Shown: positions 1-6,775, numbered from the stretch's first letter. The stretch: DNA of 21,119 bases from CAZILN01 sp964540005 (GCA_964540005.1 CAZILN010000367.1:1-21119), one strand, 5' to 3'. The notes: generated by a model from the letters alone, not told the origin. Numbers and translations are program-made.

Positions 1-253
1 CCCTGATTGTATTAACATTGAAATAACTATCGGGAAATAGTGAAATAAACTGATCTATTCTGTCCTCATTCAGTTCAACAACAATATCAATATCCCTTGT
101 CATCCTGGGGATGGAATATATATTCAGGGCTACACTTCCTGAAACCATATAGGGGATATTATGATCCTCAAGCGATTTACAGATTCTTTGCAATAATATC
201 AGTATCATGATTAATAAAAGTACAAAAATCCCCGAATCATTAAAATAGTCCAT
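1..253 (-). CDS. Nucleotidyltransferase, partial (3' end outside window)
   Basis: This partial reading frame runs off the left edge, leaving 84 complete codons. It shows a nucleotidyltransferase signature: the GSVALNIY segment followed by PRMTRDIDIVVEL, that is a Gly-Ser step and then a D-x-D metal-binding pair, as in the DUF6036-like and other minimal nucleotidyltransferases paired with toxin-antitoxin loci. The ATG at 253 is preceded by AAAGG, which favours it; the next in-frame ATG at 208 has no ribosome site and would remove a hydrophobic 15-residue stretch that is unusual for the family, so 208 remains possible. It is divergent from the small gene at 293 with only 39 bases between. Family assignment is fairly sure; substrate and partner are unknown. 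Confidence 0.7.
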   Translation of the reverse strand, partial: MDYFNDSGIFVLLLIMILILLQRICKSLEDHNIPYMVSGSVALNIYSIPRMTRDIDIVVELNEDRIDQFISLFPDSYFNVNTIR

Positions 254-292
254 TTTCACTACCTTTACCAGGTAAATCATTAGCATGTATAG

Positions 293-574
293 ATGAGTGA
301 CCCGGAAACAATAAAATTCTTTAAAAGTTTATACTGGGAGTATCAGATTTCGGACGAGAATATTATTGCCATTATTGAATTGGGAGAATGCAATAGTATA
401 ACCCGGAAAAACCTGTTAGGCAGGGTTTTAAAATCTTGCAGGTGGTATGAAATAAAAAAAATCCTGACACCCGAATTGTTGAAAGAGGCTTTATCTGATG
501 ATGTACTTAAAACTCTCTTTCCGAAATCCTTATCTCAGAAATATTATTATGTCAGAAAACTATTATATCAATAA
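293..574 (+). CDS. Small helical protein paired with an AbiEii-like nucleotidyltransferase (DUF6922-like)
   Basis: This 93-residue protein has no signal or membrane segment. It begins with a segment containing FFKSLYWEY, which resembles the LFW-type start of small proteins (DUF6922-like) encoded directly upstream of AbiEii-family nucleotidyltransferases in Bacteroidetes. The remainder is predicted helical and rich in Leu and Lys. It overlaps the next gene by 26 bases, so the two are probably translated together and form a toxin-antitoxin-like pair. An analogous pair lies at 12305-13181. By analogy it could be the antitoxin or specificity partner; this is inference. Base composition is AT-rich compared with the genes from 906 onward. 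Confidence 0.6.
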   Translation: MSDPETIKFFKSLYWEYQISDENIIAIIELGECNSITRKNLLGRVLKSCRWYEIKKILTPELLKEALSDDVLKTLFPKSLSQKYYYVRKLLYQ

Positions 575-899
575 TCTGTATTTCTTTCAGGATTTGGTTC
601 TCAAACTTATTATGAAGGTTGATGACACGTTTTATCTGGCAGGAGGCACTGCTCTGGGAAGGCATTATCTTGAACACAGATATTCCGATGATTTAGACCT
701 TTTTGTCAACAGGAACAACGATTTTAAACAATTAACTGATATAATCATTTCGCAGTTGCTTTATAAATTTGATACGCAACGACTAACCAAAATCAACTGG
801 ATAAAAGAGCCGGACTATGATCATTTGCAAAAAGCATGTCAGATAATTGCAAAAGATATTATTATTGGAGGGGAAAATTCACTTGCCGGTGAAAGTTAG
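549..899 (+). CDS. AbiEii-family nucleotidyltransferase with apparent internal deletion
   Basis: The start at 549 is chosen because MSENYYINN is a natural N-terminus; an ATG at 498 in the same frame would only translate the preceding gene out of frame. The 116-residue product carries the AbiEii catalytic start: GGTAL at residues 32-36 and YSDDLDLF at 45-52 with the metal pair D48/D50. After residue 76 it passes straight to INWIKEPDY and then IIAKDIIIGGENSLA, which looks like the normal C-terminal end of this family. Full-length relatives are about 200-230 residues, so roughly 100 residues, including the third catalytic strand and the helical half, appear to be missing in frame. It probably lacks nucleotidyltransferase activity. 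It overlaps the upstream gene by 26 bases and ends seven bases before the convergent cysC-like gene. Confidence 0.65.
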   Translation: MSENYYINNLYFFQDLVLKLIMKVDDTFYLAGGTALGRHYLEHRYSDDLDLFVNRNNDFKQLTDIIISQLLYKFDTQRLTKINWIKEPDYDHLQKACQIIAKDIIIGGENSLAGES

Positions 900-905
900 T
901 ACCTG

Positions 906-1619
906 TTATTTAAGTACCGAGTCCAAAACCATTTTTACTGATTCCTGGATGCTTAACATGGAAGTGTCCATCGTCAGATCCGGATGTTCAGGGATCTCGT
1001 AAGGATCGTCGACTCCTGTGAAGTTTTTTATCTCGCCTGTACGGACTTTTGCATACAAGCCCTTTGGATCACGTTTTTCACATTCTTCAAGGGGAGTTGA
1101 AAGATAAATTTCTTTATAGTTACTGCAAGTGGTGCGCACGAATTCTCGAGACTCTTTGTAAGGAGCAATAAAAGAGGCTATTACAAATACGCCGTTTTTC
1201 TCGAGCATGCTGGCAAGGAAACCGATCCGCCGGATATGGCGGTCACGTTCCTCCTTGGAAAATCCAGTCCTGGGGAAAATATCACGCACGATATCACCAT
1301 CGAGATGCTCAACCTTGATTCTTCTTTTTTTCAATTCTTCATAAACCCCTTCTGCTATGGTGCTTTTACCTGCTCCTGACAATCCTGTCAGCCAGATTAC
1401 TGCCGGTTTTGGTTCCTGTATCCCGTAATGGACATTATTCCAGGCACGTTCATGACCGAAATAGAGTATCATTTTAAGTATGATTTCTATGCCCCCTATG
1501 GTGGCTGCCAGCCTGATCTCTCCTGTTAAAATATACACAAGGGCAGCGGTGGTAAGAGTGGCCAGTACTCTCCATGAGATGGTTTTTAATGCTGAGCGTC
1601 TTTTTGATTCTTTTTGCAT
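906..1619 (-). CDS. cysC: DUF2061 membrane domain fused to adenylylsulfate kinase (CysC)
   Basis: The 237-residue protein joins two domains. Residues about 8-63 match DUF2061: a basic start (KRRSALKTISWRVLAT), two hydrophobic segments, and the closing FGHERAWNNV. Residues about 70-237 are an adenylylsulfate (APS) kinase, which phosphorylates the 3'-OH of APS to give PAPS. Visible motifs are the P-loop GLSGAGKST (79-87), LDGD (106-109), GFSKEERDRHIRR (119-131) and the PAPS-binding region ECEKRDPKGLYAKVRTGEI (179-197) followed by FTGVDDPYE. All expected kinase motifs are intact, so the enzyme is probably active and tethered to the inner membrane. No sulfate adenylyltransferase (cysD/cysN) lies next to it here. 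It is convergent with the gene ending at 899. Function of DUF2061 is unknown. Confidence 0.93.
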   Translation of the reverse strand: MQKESKRRSALKTISWRVLATLTTAALVYILTGEIRLAATIGGIEIILKMILYFGHERAWNNVHYGIQEPKPAVIWLTGLSGAGKSTIAEGVYEELKKRRIKVEHLDGDIVRDIFPRTGFSKEERDRHIRRIGFLASMLEKNGVFVIASFIAPYKESREFVRTTCSNYKEIYLSTPLEECEKRDPKGLYAKVRTGEIKNFTGVDDPYEIPEHPDLTMDTSMLSIQESVKMVLDSVLK

Positions 1620-1763
1620 TGCGAGATTCTTCCTGGTTAAAATTCTTTACGTATCAACCCTGAACCGGTCGAGAGCAGATTGCAGGCTTTTAAACAACTG
1701 GCAGTATTCATCCGGTCAATATTACTGATTATATATAATCGTAAAAATTCAGGAGGTAAAAAT

Positions 1764-1784
1764 AATGAATATCCTTAAGAAATA
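1764..1784 (+). other. Six-codon ORF behind a perfect Shine-Dalgarno sequence
   Basis: AGGAGGT at 1751-1757 lies seven bases before an ATG that opens MNILKK and then stops (TAA, 1782-1784). Such a strong ribosome site is unusual in Bacteroidetes and the main gene at 1820 has none of its own. It may be a leader peptide, the start of a lost gene, or chance. Confidence 0.25.
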
Positions 1785-1819
1785 AATTTTATATTTAATG
1801 TAACCAAAAAACCATTACT

Positions 1820-2395
1820 ATGCTTAGTGAACTTATCAGGAAAAACCGCAGTTACCGAAGGTTCTACCAGGATGTACCCATTAATTCAGAAGATCTGAAA
1901 GGATTCGTTGAGATGGCAAGACTGTCTGCTTCGGCCCGGAACATGCAGTCGCTGAAATATGTCATTTCCAGCACTCCTGGAATGAATGCGAAGATCTTTT
2001 CTACCCTTGCATGGGCCGGGTACCTTAAGGACTGGCCCGGACCTGTTGAAGGGGAAAGGCCCTCGGCCTATATTATTGTTTTGAATGATAAAAGCCTGAG
2101 CAATAACTATTTCTGTGATGACGGGATTGCAGCCCAGAGCATCCTGCTGGCTGCTGTGGAAAAGGGATACGGGGGGTGCATGGTGGCGTCAGTGAAGGTA
2201 AAGGATCTTATTGGATTACTGGATCTGCCTGACCACCTCGACATCCTTCTGGTAATTGCCCTGGGCAAACCCAAAGAAAAGGTTGTGATAGAAGATGTGG
2301 GGGAGGATGGGGATATCAAGTACTGGCGTGATGAAAGCCAGGTCCATCACGTTCCCAAAAGGCCTCTTAATGAGTTGATTTTTAAAATGATATAA
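1820..2395 (+). CDS. Nitroreductase family protein (FMN-dependent)
   Basis: The 191-residue protein fits the short nitroreductase family, cytoplasmic FMN-dependent NAD(P)H oxidoreductases that reduce nitro-aromatics, quinones or similar acceptors. The N-terminus RKNRSYRRFYQD (7-18) is the usual arginine-rich FMN phosphate-binding segment, followed by ARLSASARNMQSLKYVI, the second FMN contact. The middle carries DDGIAAQSILLAAVEKGYGGCM, the typical helix and glycine turn, and the end carries LLVIALGKPKE. Length is near the lower limit for the family but no motif is missing. It stands alone, with a 200-base upstream region and convergent to the ATPase gene. The physiological substrate cannot be told from sequence. 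Confidence 0.9.
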   Translation: MLSELIRKNRSYRRFYQDVPINSEDLKGFVEMARLSASARNMQSLKYVISSTPGMNAKIFSTLAWAGYLKDWPGPVEGERPSAYIIVLNDKSLSNNYFCDDGIAAQSILLAAVEKGYGGCMVASVKVKDLIGLLDLPDHLDILLVIALGKPKEKVVIEDVGEDGDIKYWRDESQVHHVPKRPLNELIFKMI

Positions 2396-2437
2396 GGTAT
2401 TCCCGGAAACCTTTTTCCCTGGTTTACAGCAGTTATA

Positions 2438-3625
2438 TCAGAATAATTCTCTGGGATCCTGGGATAAAAATTCCTGTATGGAGAGCCCCGACGGACCCAC
2501 AAGTAATACCTTATCAGGATGGTATTGTGCGCTGAATTTATTCATTCCGGGAGTTTTGTTTTCTAAACCTGAGTTTACCTCAATAGCCAGGATCTTCTCA
2601 TTATATTCAAGAATATAATCAACTTCAAAGTTACCCTCGCGCCAGTAGTACAGGTTTATTCCTGATGAAAGGGAGCAATTTATAAGGTGGGATCCCACAC
2701 AGGATTCGGCCATCCTGCCCCAAAAGTCAGGTTTTTGCTTGTACTGTTGGAATGTATAGTTACTCTGGGCACTGATCAATCCGGTATTGATTACCTGGAA
2801 TTTCGGGCTGGAGGATTTCTGGCTGATCCTGCTTCCTGAGAATTTTTCAATTCCTGTGAGCATTCCTGCAGTTGTTAACAGATCCAGATAATGTGAGAGG
2901 GTTGTGGTATTGCCTGCATCATGCAGCTGGCCAAGCATTTTGTTGAAAGAGAGAATTTGTCCTGAATACCTGCAGCCCAGTTCAAATAGATTCCTCAGAA
3001 GGGCAGGTTTGTCGACTCGTGTAAGCAATAATATATCCCGGGATATAGTAGTCTCAATTATTGAATATTTAATATACTCTTTCCATCTGCCTTCATCTGC
3101 TACCAGGGAAGCACTCCCCGGATAACCACCAAACCAGATATATTGGTCAACAGACAATCCAAAAGCTTCTTGCATTTCCGAAAAACTCCAGTGTCCCATG
3201 AGTATCATCTCAAACCGGCCTGCAAGGGATTCAGAAATCCCCTGTTGTAACAGCAATCTGGAAGATCCCAGGAGAATTACCTTTATGTCGGTATTCTCAG
3301 CTGTGTCCTTATCCCATAGCGATTTGATGGTCTCGCTCCAGTTTTTAACTTTCTGTATCTCATCTATTACAAGTAGAAGTTCATTCCTTGCAGATTGTTT
3401 CAGCTTGATCCTGGCAGTTTCCCATTGTTGCTGAATCCATACTGAATCAAAACTACCGGAATCATCAGTAGAAATGAAATGACAATGGATGGATAAGCTG
3501 CTTATCAGCTGGTGGACGAGTGTTGTTTTTCCAACCTGTCGTGGTCCGGCAATGATTTGGATGAACTTACGTTTTTCGAGAACTCTTTTTGAGAGAACGG
3601 AAAGATGTTTACGCTGATATTCCAT
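2438..3625 (-). CDS. ATP-binding protein, AAA_14 plus DUF4143
   Basis: With the ATG at 3625 the protein has 395 residues; a TTG at 3637 would add four residues but lies inside a palindrome. The N-terminal half is an AAA ATPase: Walker A GPRQVGKTT (27-35), Walker B LLLVIDEI (83-90) with D88/E89, the sensor GSSRLLL (120-126) and the SLAGRFEM arginine segment. The typical FGGYPG follows at 165-170. The C-terminal half is DUF4143, with the PD-(D/E)XK-like core EVDYILE (334-340) and AIEV (347-350). The residue after EV is Asn351 where the family normally has Lys (EVK). The role of these abundant ATPases is unsettled; several are viewed as mobile or defence-associated. It is monocistronic and preceded by two tandem palindromes. 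Confidence 0.9.
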   Translation of the reverse strand: MEYQRKHLSVLSKRVLEKRKFIQIIAGPRQVGKTTLVHQLISSLSIHCHFISTDDSGSFDSVWIQQQWETARIKLKQSARNELLLVIDEIQKVKNWSETIKSLWDKDTAENTDIKVILLGSSRLLLQQGISESLAGRFEMILMGHWSFSEMQEAFGLSVDQYIWFGGYPGSASLVADEGRWKEYIKYSIIETTISRDILLLTRVDKPALLRNLFELGCRYSGQILSFNKMLGQLHDAGNTTTLSHYLDLLTTAGMLTGIEKFSGSRISQKSSSPKFQVINTGLISAQSNYTFQQYKQKPDFWGRMAESCVGSHLINCSLSSGINLYYWREGNFEVDYILEYNEKILAIEVNSGLENKTPGMNKFSAQYHPDKVLLVGPSGLSIQEFLSQDPRELF

Positions 3626-3627
3626 AA

Positions 3628-3671
3628 TTTTACTCAATGTACTGAGTAAAATTACTCAACATTCTGAGTAA
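3628..3671 (-). promoter_or_regulatory. Two tandem palindromes, candidate autoregulatory operator of the ATPase gene
   Basis: TTACTCA-N6-TGAGTAA occurs twice, at 3630-3649 and 3652-3671, 22 bases apart. The first copy extends to 9-base arms (TTTTACTCA/TGAGTAAAA, 3628-3651). On the minus strand a candidate -7 box TAATTTTA (3647-3654) lies between the two copies with a TTG 20 bases upstream of it. The pair ends two bases before the ATG at 3625. The geometry suits a dimeric repressor covering the promoter, about two helical turns apart. Confidence 0.6.
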
Positions 3672-3681
3672 AAACAAGAAT

Positions 3682-4404
3682 TTATACAGATTTCATGAAT
3701 TTTTCAGCCACAAACTCCCAGTTGATGACGTTCCAGAAGGCAGCTATATAATCCGTACGGCGGTTCTGGTAATTCAGGTAGTATGCGTGTTCCCATACAT
3801 CAAGTGTCAGGATGGGGGTGCCTTTTACTTCGGCCATATCCATCAGGGGGTTGTCCTGGTTGGGTGTGGAAGAAACTTTCAGTTCCTTTCCTGAGACTGT
3901 CAGCCATGCCCAGCCTGAACCGAACCGTGTGGCAGCAGCTGTTGAAAACAGCTCCTTGAACTTATCGAATGATCCGAAGCTGCTGTTAATGGCATCCAGC
4001 AGGTCTCCTTTGGGCTGGCCGCCTCCTGTGGGCGACATCACTTTCCAGAACAGTTTGTGGTTCCAGTAGCCCCCGCCGTTGTTTTTTACGGCTGCGGGCA
4101 ATTTGGAGGCCATGGCAAACATATCTTTAATTTTCATACCGGCATATTCGGTTCCTTCAATGGCGGCATTGAACTTGGCCGTGTATCCTGCATGGTGTTT
4201 CGAATAGTGGATCTCCATGGTCCTGGCATCGATGTGTGGTTCCAGGGCATCATAGGCATAGGGCAGTGCAGGCTGGGTGAAACGGTCCCCTGCGGCTGCT
4301 GGGTTGTTAGCGGGATTTATTATCTGTGCTTTCAGTCCTTGAGCAGCAGCAATGCTGCCTAATCCAAGTACTGCGGATTTTTTCAGAAAAGTACGTTTGT
4401 CCAT
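3682..4404 (-). CDS. Exported Mn-type superoxide dismutase
   Basis: The 240-residue protein dismutates superoxide to hydrogen peroxide and oxygen. It starts with a signal of Tat type in which Lys-Arg stands for the twin arginine (DKRTFLKKSAVLGLGS), then a hydrophobic stretch to about residue 26, so it is probably exported. The mature part aligns by eye with E. coli SodA: PALPYAYDALEPHIDA, metal ligands H66, H116 (GGYWNHKLFW), D202 and H206 (LDVWEHAYY). Gly112 and Gln183 (PNQDNPLMD) occupy the positions that mark Mn-type rather than Fe-type enzymes; Trp114 is more Fe-like, so a cambialistic enzyme is possible. It is divergent from the tetR efflux operon, with 191 bases between, and has a TAAATTTG box upstream. 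Confidence 0.95.
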   Translation of the reverse strand: MDKRTFLKKSAVLGLGSIAAAQGLKAQIINPANNPAAAGDRFTQPALPYAYDALEPHIDARTMEIHYSKHHAGYTAKFNAAIEGTEYAGMKIKDMFAMASKLPAAVKNNGGGYWNHKLFWKVMSPTGGGQPKGDLLDAINSSFGSFDKFKELFSTAAATRFGSGWAWLTVSGKELKVSSTPNQDNPLMDMAEVKGTPILTLDVWEHAYYLNYQNRRTDYIAAFWNVINWEFVAEKFMKSV

Positions 4405-4432
4405 TCCGGTTAACTTTTTGGTTACGGGTGAA

Positions 4433-4440
4433 CAAATTTA
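4433..4440 (-). promoter_or_regulatory. Candidate -7 promoter box of the superoxide dismutase gene
   Basis: TAAATTTG on the minus strand matches the Bacteroidetes -7 consensus TAnnTTTG and lies 28 bases before the start codon. No good TTG box was found at the expected -33 distance, so support is partial. Confidence 0.4.
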
Positions 4441-4500
4441 CAATTATTTGATGCGAATCTAAATAGAGCAGGGGATTTAACATTTATTTAGCAGAGTAAA

Positions 4501-4532
4501 TTTTGATTTCCGGATATCATTTTATACCTTCG
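4501..4532 (+). promoter_or_regulatory. Bacteroidetes-type promoter of the efflux operon
   Basis: TTTTG (4501-4505) is followed after 19 bases by TACCTTCG (4525-4532), close to the consensus -33 TTTG and -7 TAnnTTTG. The predicted transcription start would fall near 4540, about 55 bases before tetR and just before the candidate operator. Confidence 0.5.
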
Positions 4533-4540
4533 TTTATAAA

Positions 4541-4571
4541 ATGACTATAGGTCATAATATAAACATAGGTC
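4541..4571 (+). promoter_or_regulatory. Candidate TetR operator
   Basis: ATGAC-N5-GTCAT (4541-4555) is a short inverted repeat directly after the candidate promoter. The heptamer ATAGGTC recurs at 4547-4553 and 4565-4571, 18 bases apart. Position downstream of the -7 box and upstream of a tetR gene suggests autorepression; the arms are short, so this is inference. Confidence 0.35.
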
Positions 4572-4595
4572 TAATAAATAAAGTAAAGTCATAAA

Positions 4596-5240
4596 ATGGG
4601 AATTACTGAAAGAAAAGAACGGGAAAAGGAGCACCGCAGGAATGAGATCATCGATGCCGCTGAGCGGGTCTTCTTTAAAAAGGGGATAGAGAATTCCACC
4701 ATGGATGAGGTGGCTGAGGAGGCTGAGCTGAGCAAGGGTACTCTCTACCTCTACTTCAAATCAAAGGAAGACCTCCAGTTTGCCATCTCCATCCGGGGGT
4801 CAGATATACTGGCAGACATGCTGAATAAATGCATAAGTCCGGGAAAACCTGGAAATGCAAACCTTCTTGAGATGGCTGCAAGCTTTATCGATTTTTCAAA
4901 AAAACACAAAAACTATTTCCAGCTTTTCCTGTTTTTCCAGACCAACAACCTGGAAGAGTTGAAAATAGACCGTCATCAGCTGGAAAAATACATGAGGGAA
5001 CAATCTCCCCTGGCCAGGGTGAATGAATGCGTGGGAAAGGGGATCAGGGACGGCTCCCTGCGAGACGACATTCCTTTGGAAGTCCTGGCAGCCACCCTCT
5101 GGTCCCAGATGATGGGTATACTGGTCGTGCTGGAACACAAAAAGGATATCTACAGTATGTTTAATGTCAGTGAAGAGCAAATCATTATGTCCCATCTGGA
5201 GCTGGTGAGCAACGGGGCATTAAAAAAGGCTGCGCTATGA
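4596..5240 (+). CDS. TetR/AcrR family regulator of the efflux operon
   Basis: The 214-residue protein has the TetR N-terminal helix-turn-helix: RRNEIIDAAERVFFKKG followed by TMDEVAEEAELSKGTLYLYF and the linker KSKEDL. The remaining residues are a variable helical ligand-binding domain, which in this family senses the pump substrate and releases the DNA. The gene is first in a four-gene operon and its stop overlaps the start of the tolC-like gene in ATGA (5237-5240), so it is translationally coupled with the pump. A promoter and a candidate operator lie just upstream, consistent with repression of its own operon. The ligand is not evident from sequence. Confidence 0.93.
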   Translation: MGITERKEREKEHRRNEIIDAAERVFFKKGIENSTMDEVAEEAELSKGTLYLYFKSKEDLQFAISIRGSDILADMLNKCISPGKPGNANLLEMAASFIDFSKKHKNYFQLFLFFQTNNLEELKIDRHQLEKYMREQSPLARVNECVGKGIRDGSLRDDIPLEVLAATLWSQMMGILVVLEHKKDIYSMFNVSEEQIIMSHLELVSNGALKKAAL

Positions 5241-6739
5241 TTCGAAAACTAGTATTATTTATCCTGGCAGGTATGGTATTCAGCCTGTTTCAACCTGTGT
5301 CACTATGTGCACAGGAATCACAGGAATCACAGGAATCCCAGGAAAACCGGGAAACCAAGGAAACCCGGTCTCCACTGGCCACCGGGGAAACCCTGGCCGG
5401 GGAGGTCCTGGCTGACCGGAATTCCTTACTGGATGGGTATATAACAGAAGGACTGAACAATAACCTGGCCCTTAAGCAGAAAGAGCAGAACTACCTGAAC
5501 AGCCAGAATGCCCTGAGGGAGGCCCGTTCACTGTTTTATCCTGACCTCAGCCTGAATGCCAGGTATACAGTGGCCGAGGGAGGCAGGATCATCCGGTTTC
5601 CGGTGGGTGACATGATGAACCCCGTCTATAATACCCTGAATCTGCTGACAGCATCAAACCTTTTCAGGGAGATCCCGAACCAGGAATTCGCCTTTTACCG
5701 ACCGACCGAACATGAAACAAAACTCAGCCTGGTACAGCCCGTATTCGATCCGAAGATCTGGTATAACCACAAGATCCGGAAAGAACTGGTATCGGCACAG
5801 AAGGCAGATGCCGATACCTACCGCAGGATGCTGGTCGCGGAGATCAAAACGGCATATTTCAACCACCTGAAAACCCTGAAACTGGCTGAACTGGTAGGGG
5901 ATACCAGGCTGCTCCTGGAAGAGAACCTGCGCGTCAGTGAAAGCCTGTTTAAGAATGAGAAGGCGACTATTGATAATGTATACCGGTCAAGGGCCGAGCT
6001 GAGCAAACTGGACCAGCAGGCAGCCGAAGTAGAAAAATCACAGCAGGTAGCGGCGGCTTATTTTAATTTCCTGTTGAACCGTCCTCTGGAAACAGGCATA
6101 CAAACCGGTGAGGCATTCGATACCATGGCTGTTTCCTTGGATATGCAGGCTGCAGGTGATGCTGCACTGACTAACAGGGAAGAGCTCCGGATGCTTGATG
6201 AGTATTCAGACGCGGCATCCCAAAACATCAGCCTCAACCAGTCCGGCATGCTCCCGAGTATCTATGCTGCAGTGGATTACGGTTACCAGGGAGAGGAATA
6301 CAGTTTTACCGGTGAGGATGATTACCTGCTGGCTTCCCTGGTGCTGAAGTGGAACATTTTCCATGGATTCCAGAACAGGGCGAAGATCAGCCAGGCCAAA
6401 GTGGAAAAGGACATCAGGGAAACACAGATGGATGAAGTGAAAAAGCAGATCGAGCTTGAAGTGATACAGGCCTGGTATGAGCTGGAAGCTTCCGCTAAAT
6501 CCATCCGTGCCTCCACCCAGGAACTTCAGAGTGCCACCTCGGCATTCAGGATGATCAATAAGAAATTTGCACAGGGTCAGGCGCCCCTGATAGAGTATAT
6601 CGATGCGCGTACTGCCATGACCAATGCAAACGCCAACCTGATCATATCAGAATACGATTACCAGATCAAGTATGCCGAATTCGAACGGATTGCCGGATTG
6701 TACTCCTTTGATAATCAAGATCCTGATCAAAACCAATAA
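5237..6739 (+). CDS. TolC family outer-membrane efflux protein
   Basis: The 500-residue protein begins with a signal peptide (RKLVLFILAGMVFSLF, cleavage near CAQ at 24-26) and has the two-repeat TolC layout: long helices such as NNLALKQKEQNYLNSQNAL and the matching ELEVIQAWYELEASAKSIR in the second half, with strands (YPDLSLNARY, LPSIYAAVDYGY) between. It forms the trimeric outer-membrane exit duct of the tripartite pump encoded by the next two genes. Directly after the signal peptide the protein carries an 18-residue polar tract (QES repeats) encoded by six 9-base units, likely variable in length. The start overlaps tetR by four bases. The last codons lie within a 13-base repeat that continues into the spacer. 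Confidence 0.94.
   Translation: MIRKLVLFILAGMVFSLFQPVSLCAQESQESQESQENRETKETRSPLATGETLAGEVLADRNSLLDGYITEGLNNNLALKQKEQNYLNSQNALREARSLFYPDLSLNARYTVAEGGRIIRFPVGDMMNPVYNTLNLLTASNLFREIPNQEFAFYRPTEHETKLSLVQPVFDPKIWYNHKIRKELVSAQKADADTYRRMLVAEIKTAYFNHLKTLKLAELVGDTRLLLEENLRVSESLFKNEKATIDNVYRSRAELSKLDQQAAEVEKSQQVAAAYFNFLLNRPLETGIQTGEAFDTMAVSLDMQAAGDAALTNREELRMLDEYSDAASQNISLNQSGMLPSIYAAVDYGYQGEEYSFTGEDDYLLASLVLKWNIFHGFQNRAKISQAKVEKDIRETQMDEVKKQIELEVIQAWYELEASAKSIRASTQELQSATSAFRMINKKFAQGQAPLIEYIDARTAMTNANANLIISEYDYQIKYAEFERIAGLYSFDNQDPDQNQ
5312..5365 (+). repeat. Six tandem 9-base units inside the tolC-like gene
   Basis: Units are CAGGAATCA, CAGGAATCA, CAGGAATCC, CAGGAAAAC, CGGGAAACC and AAGGAAACC. They are in frame and encode QES QES QES QEN RET KET directly after the signal peptide. 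The first three are almost identical and decay follows, a pattern of slipped-strand duplication. Confidence 0.8.
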
Positions 6740-6775
6740 TCAAAATCAATGATCAATACCAATGATCAAACCAAT
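6725..6775 (+). repeat. Degenerate GATCAAnACCAAT repeats at the tolC-hlyD junction
   Basis: GATCAAAACCAAT (6725-6737), GATCAATACCAAT (6751-6763) and GATCAAACCAAT (6764-6775) flank a diverged copy at 6741-6750. The first copy supplies the tolC stop context and the rest fill the spacer before the adaptor gene. Confidence 0.65.

Noticed and set aside
2407..2425. AAACC-N9-GGTTT between the convergent nitroreductase and ATPase genes as a terminator
   Set aside because: Only five AT-rich pairs and a long loop; too weak to call.
3637..3637. TTG at 3637 as start of the ATPase gene
   Set aside because: It lies in the palindrome and adds only four residues; the ATG at 3625 is preferred.
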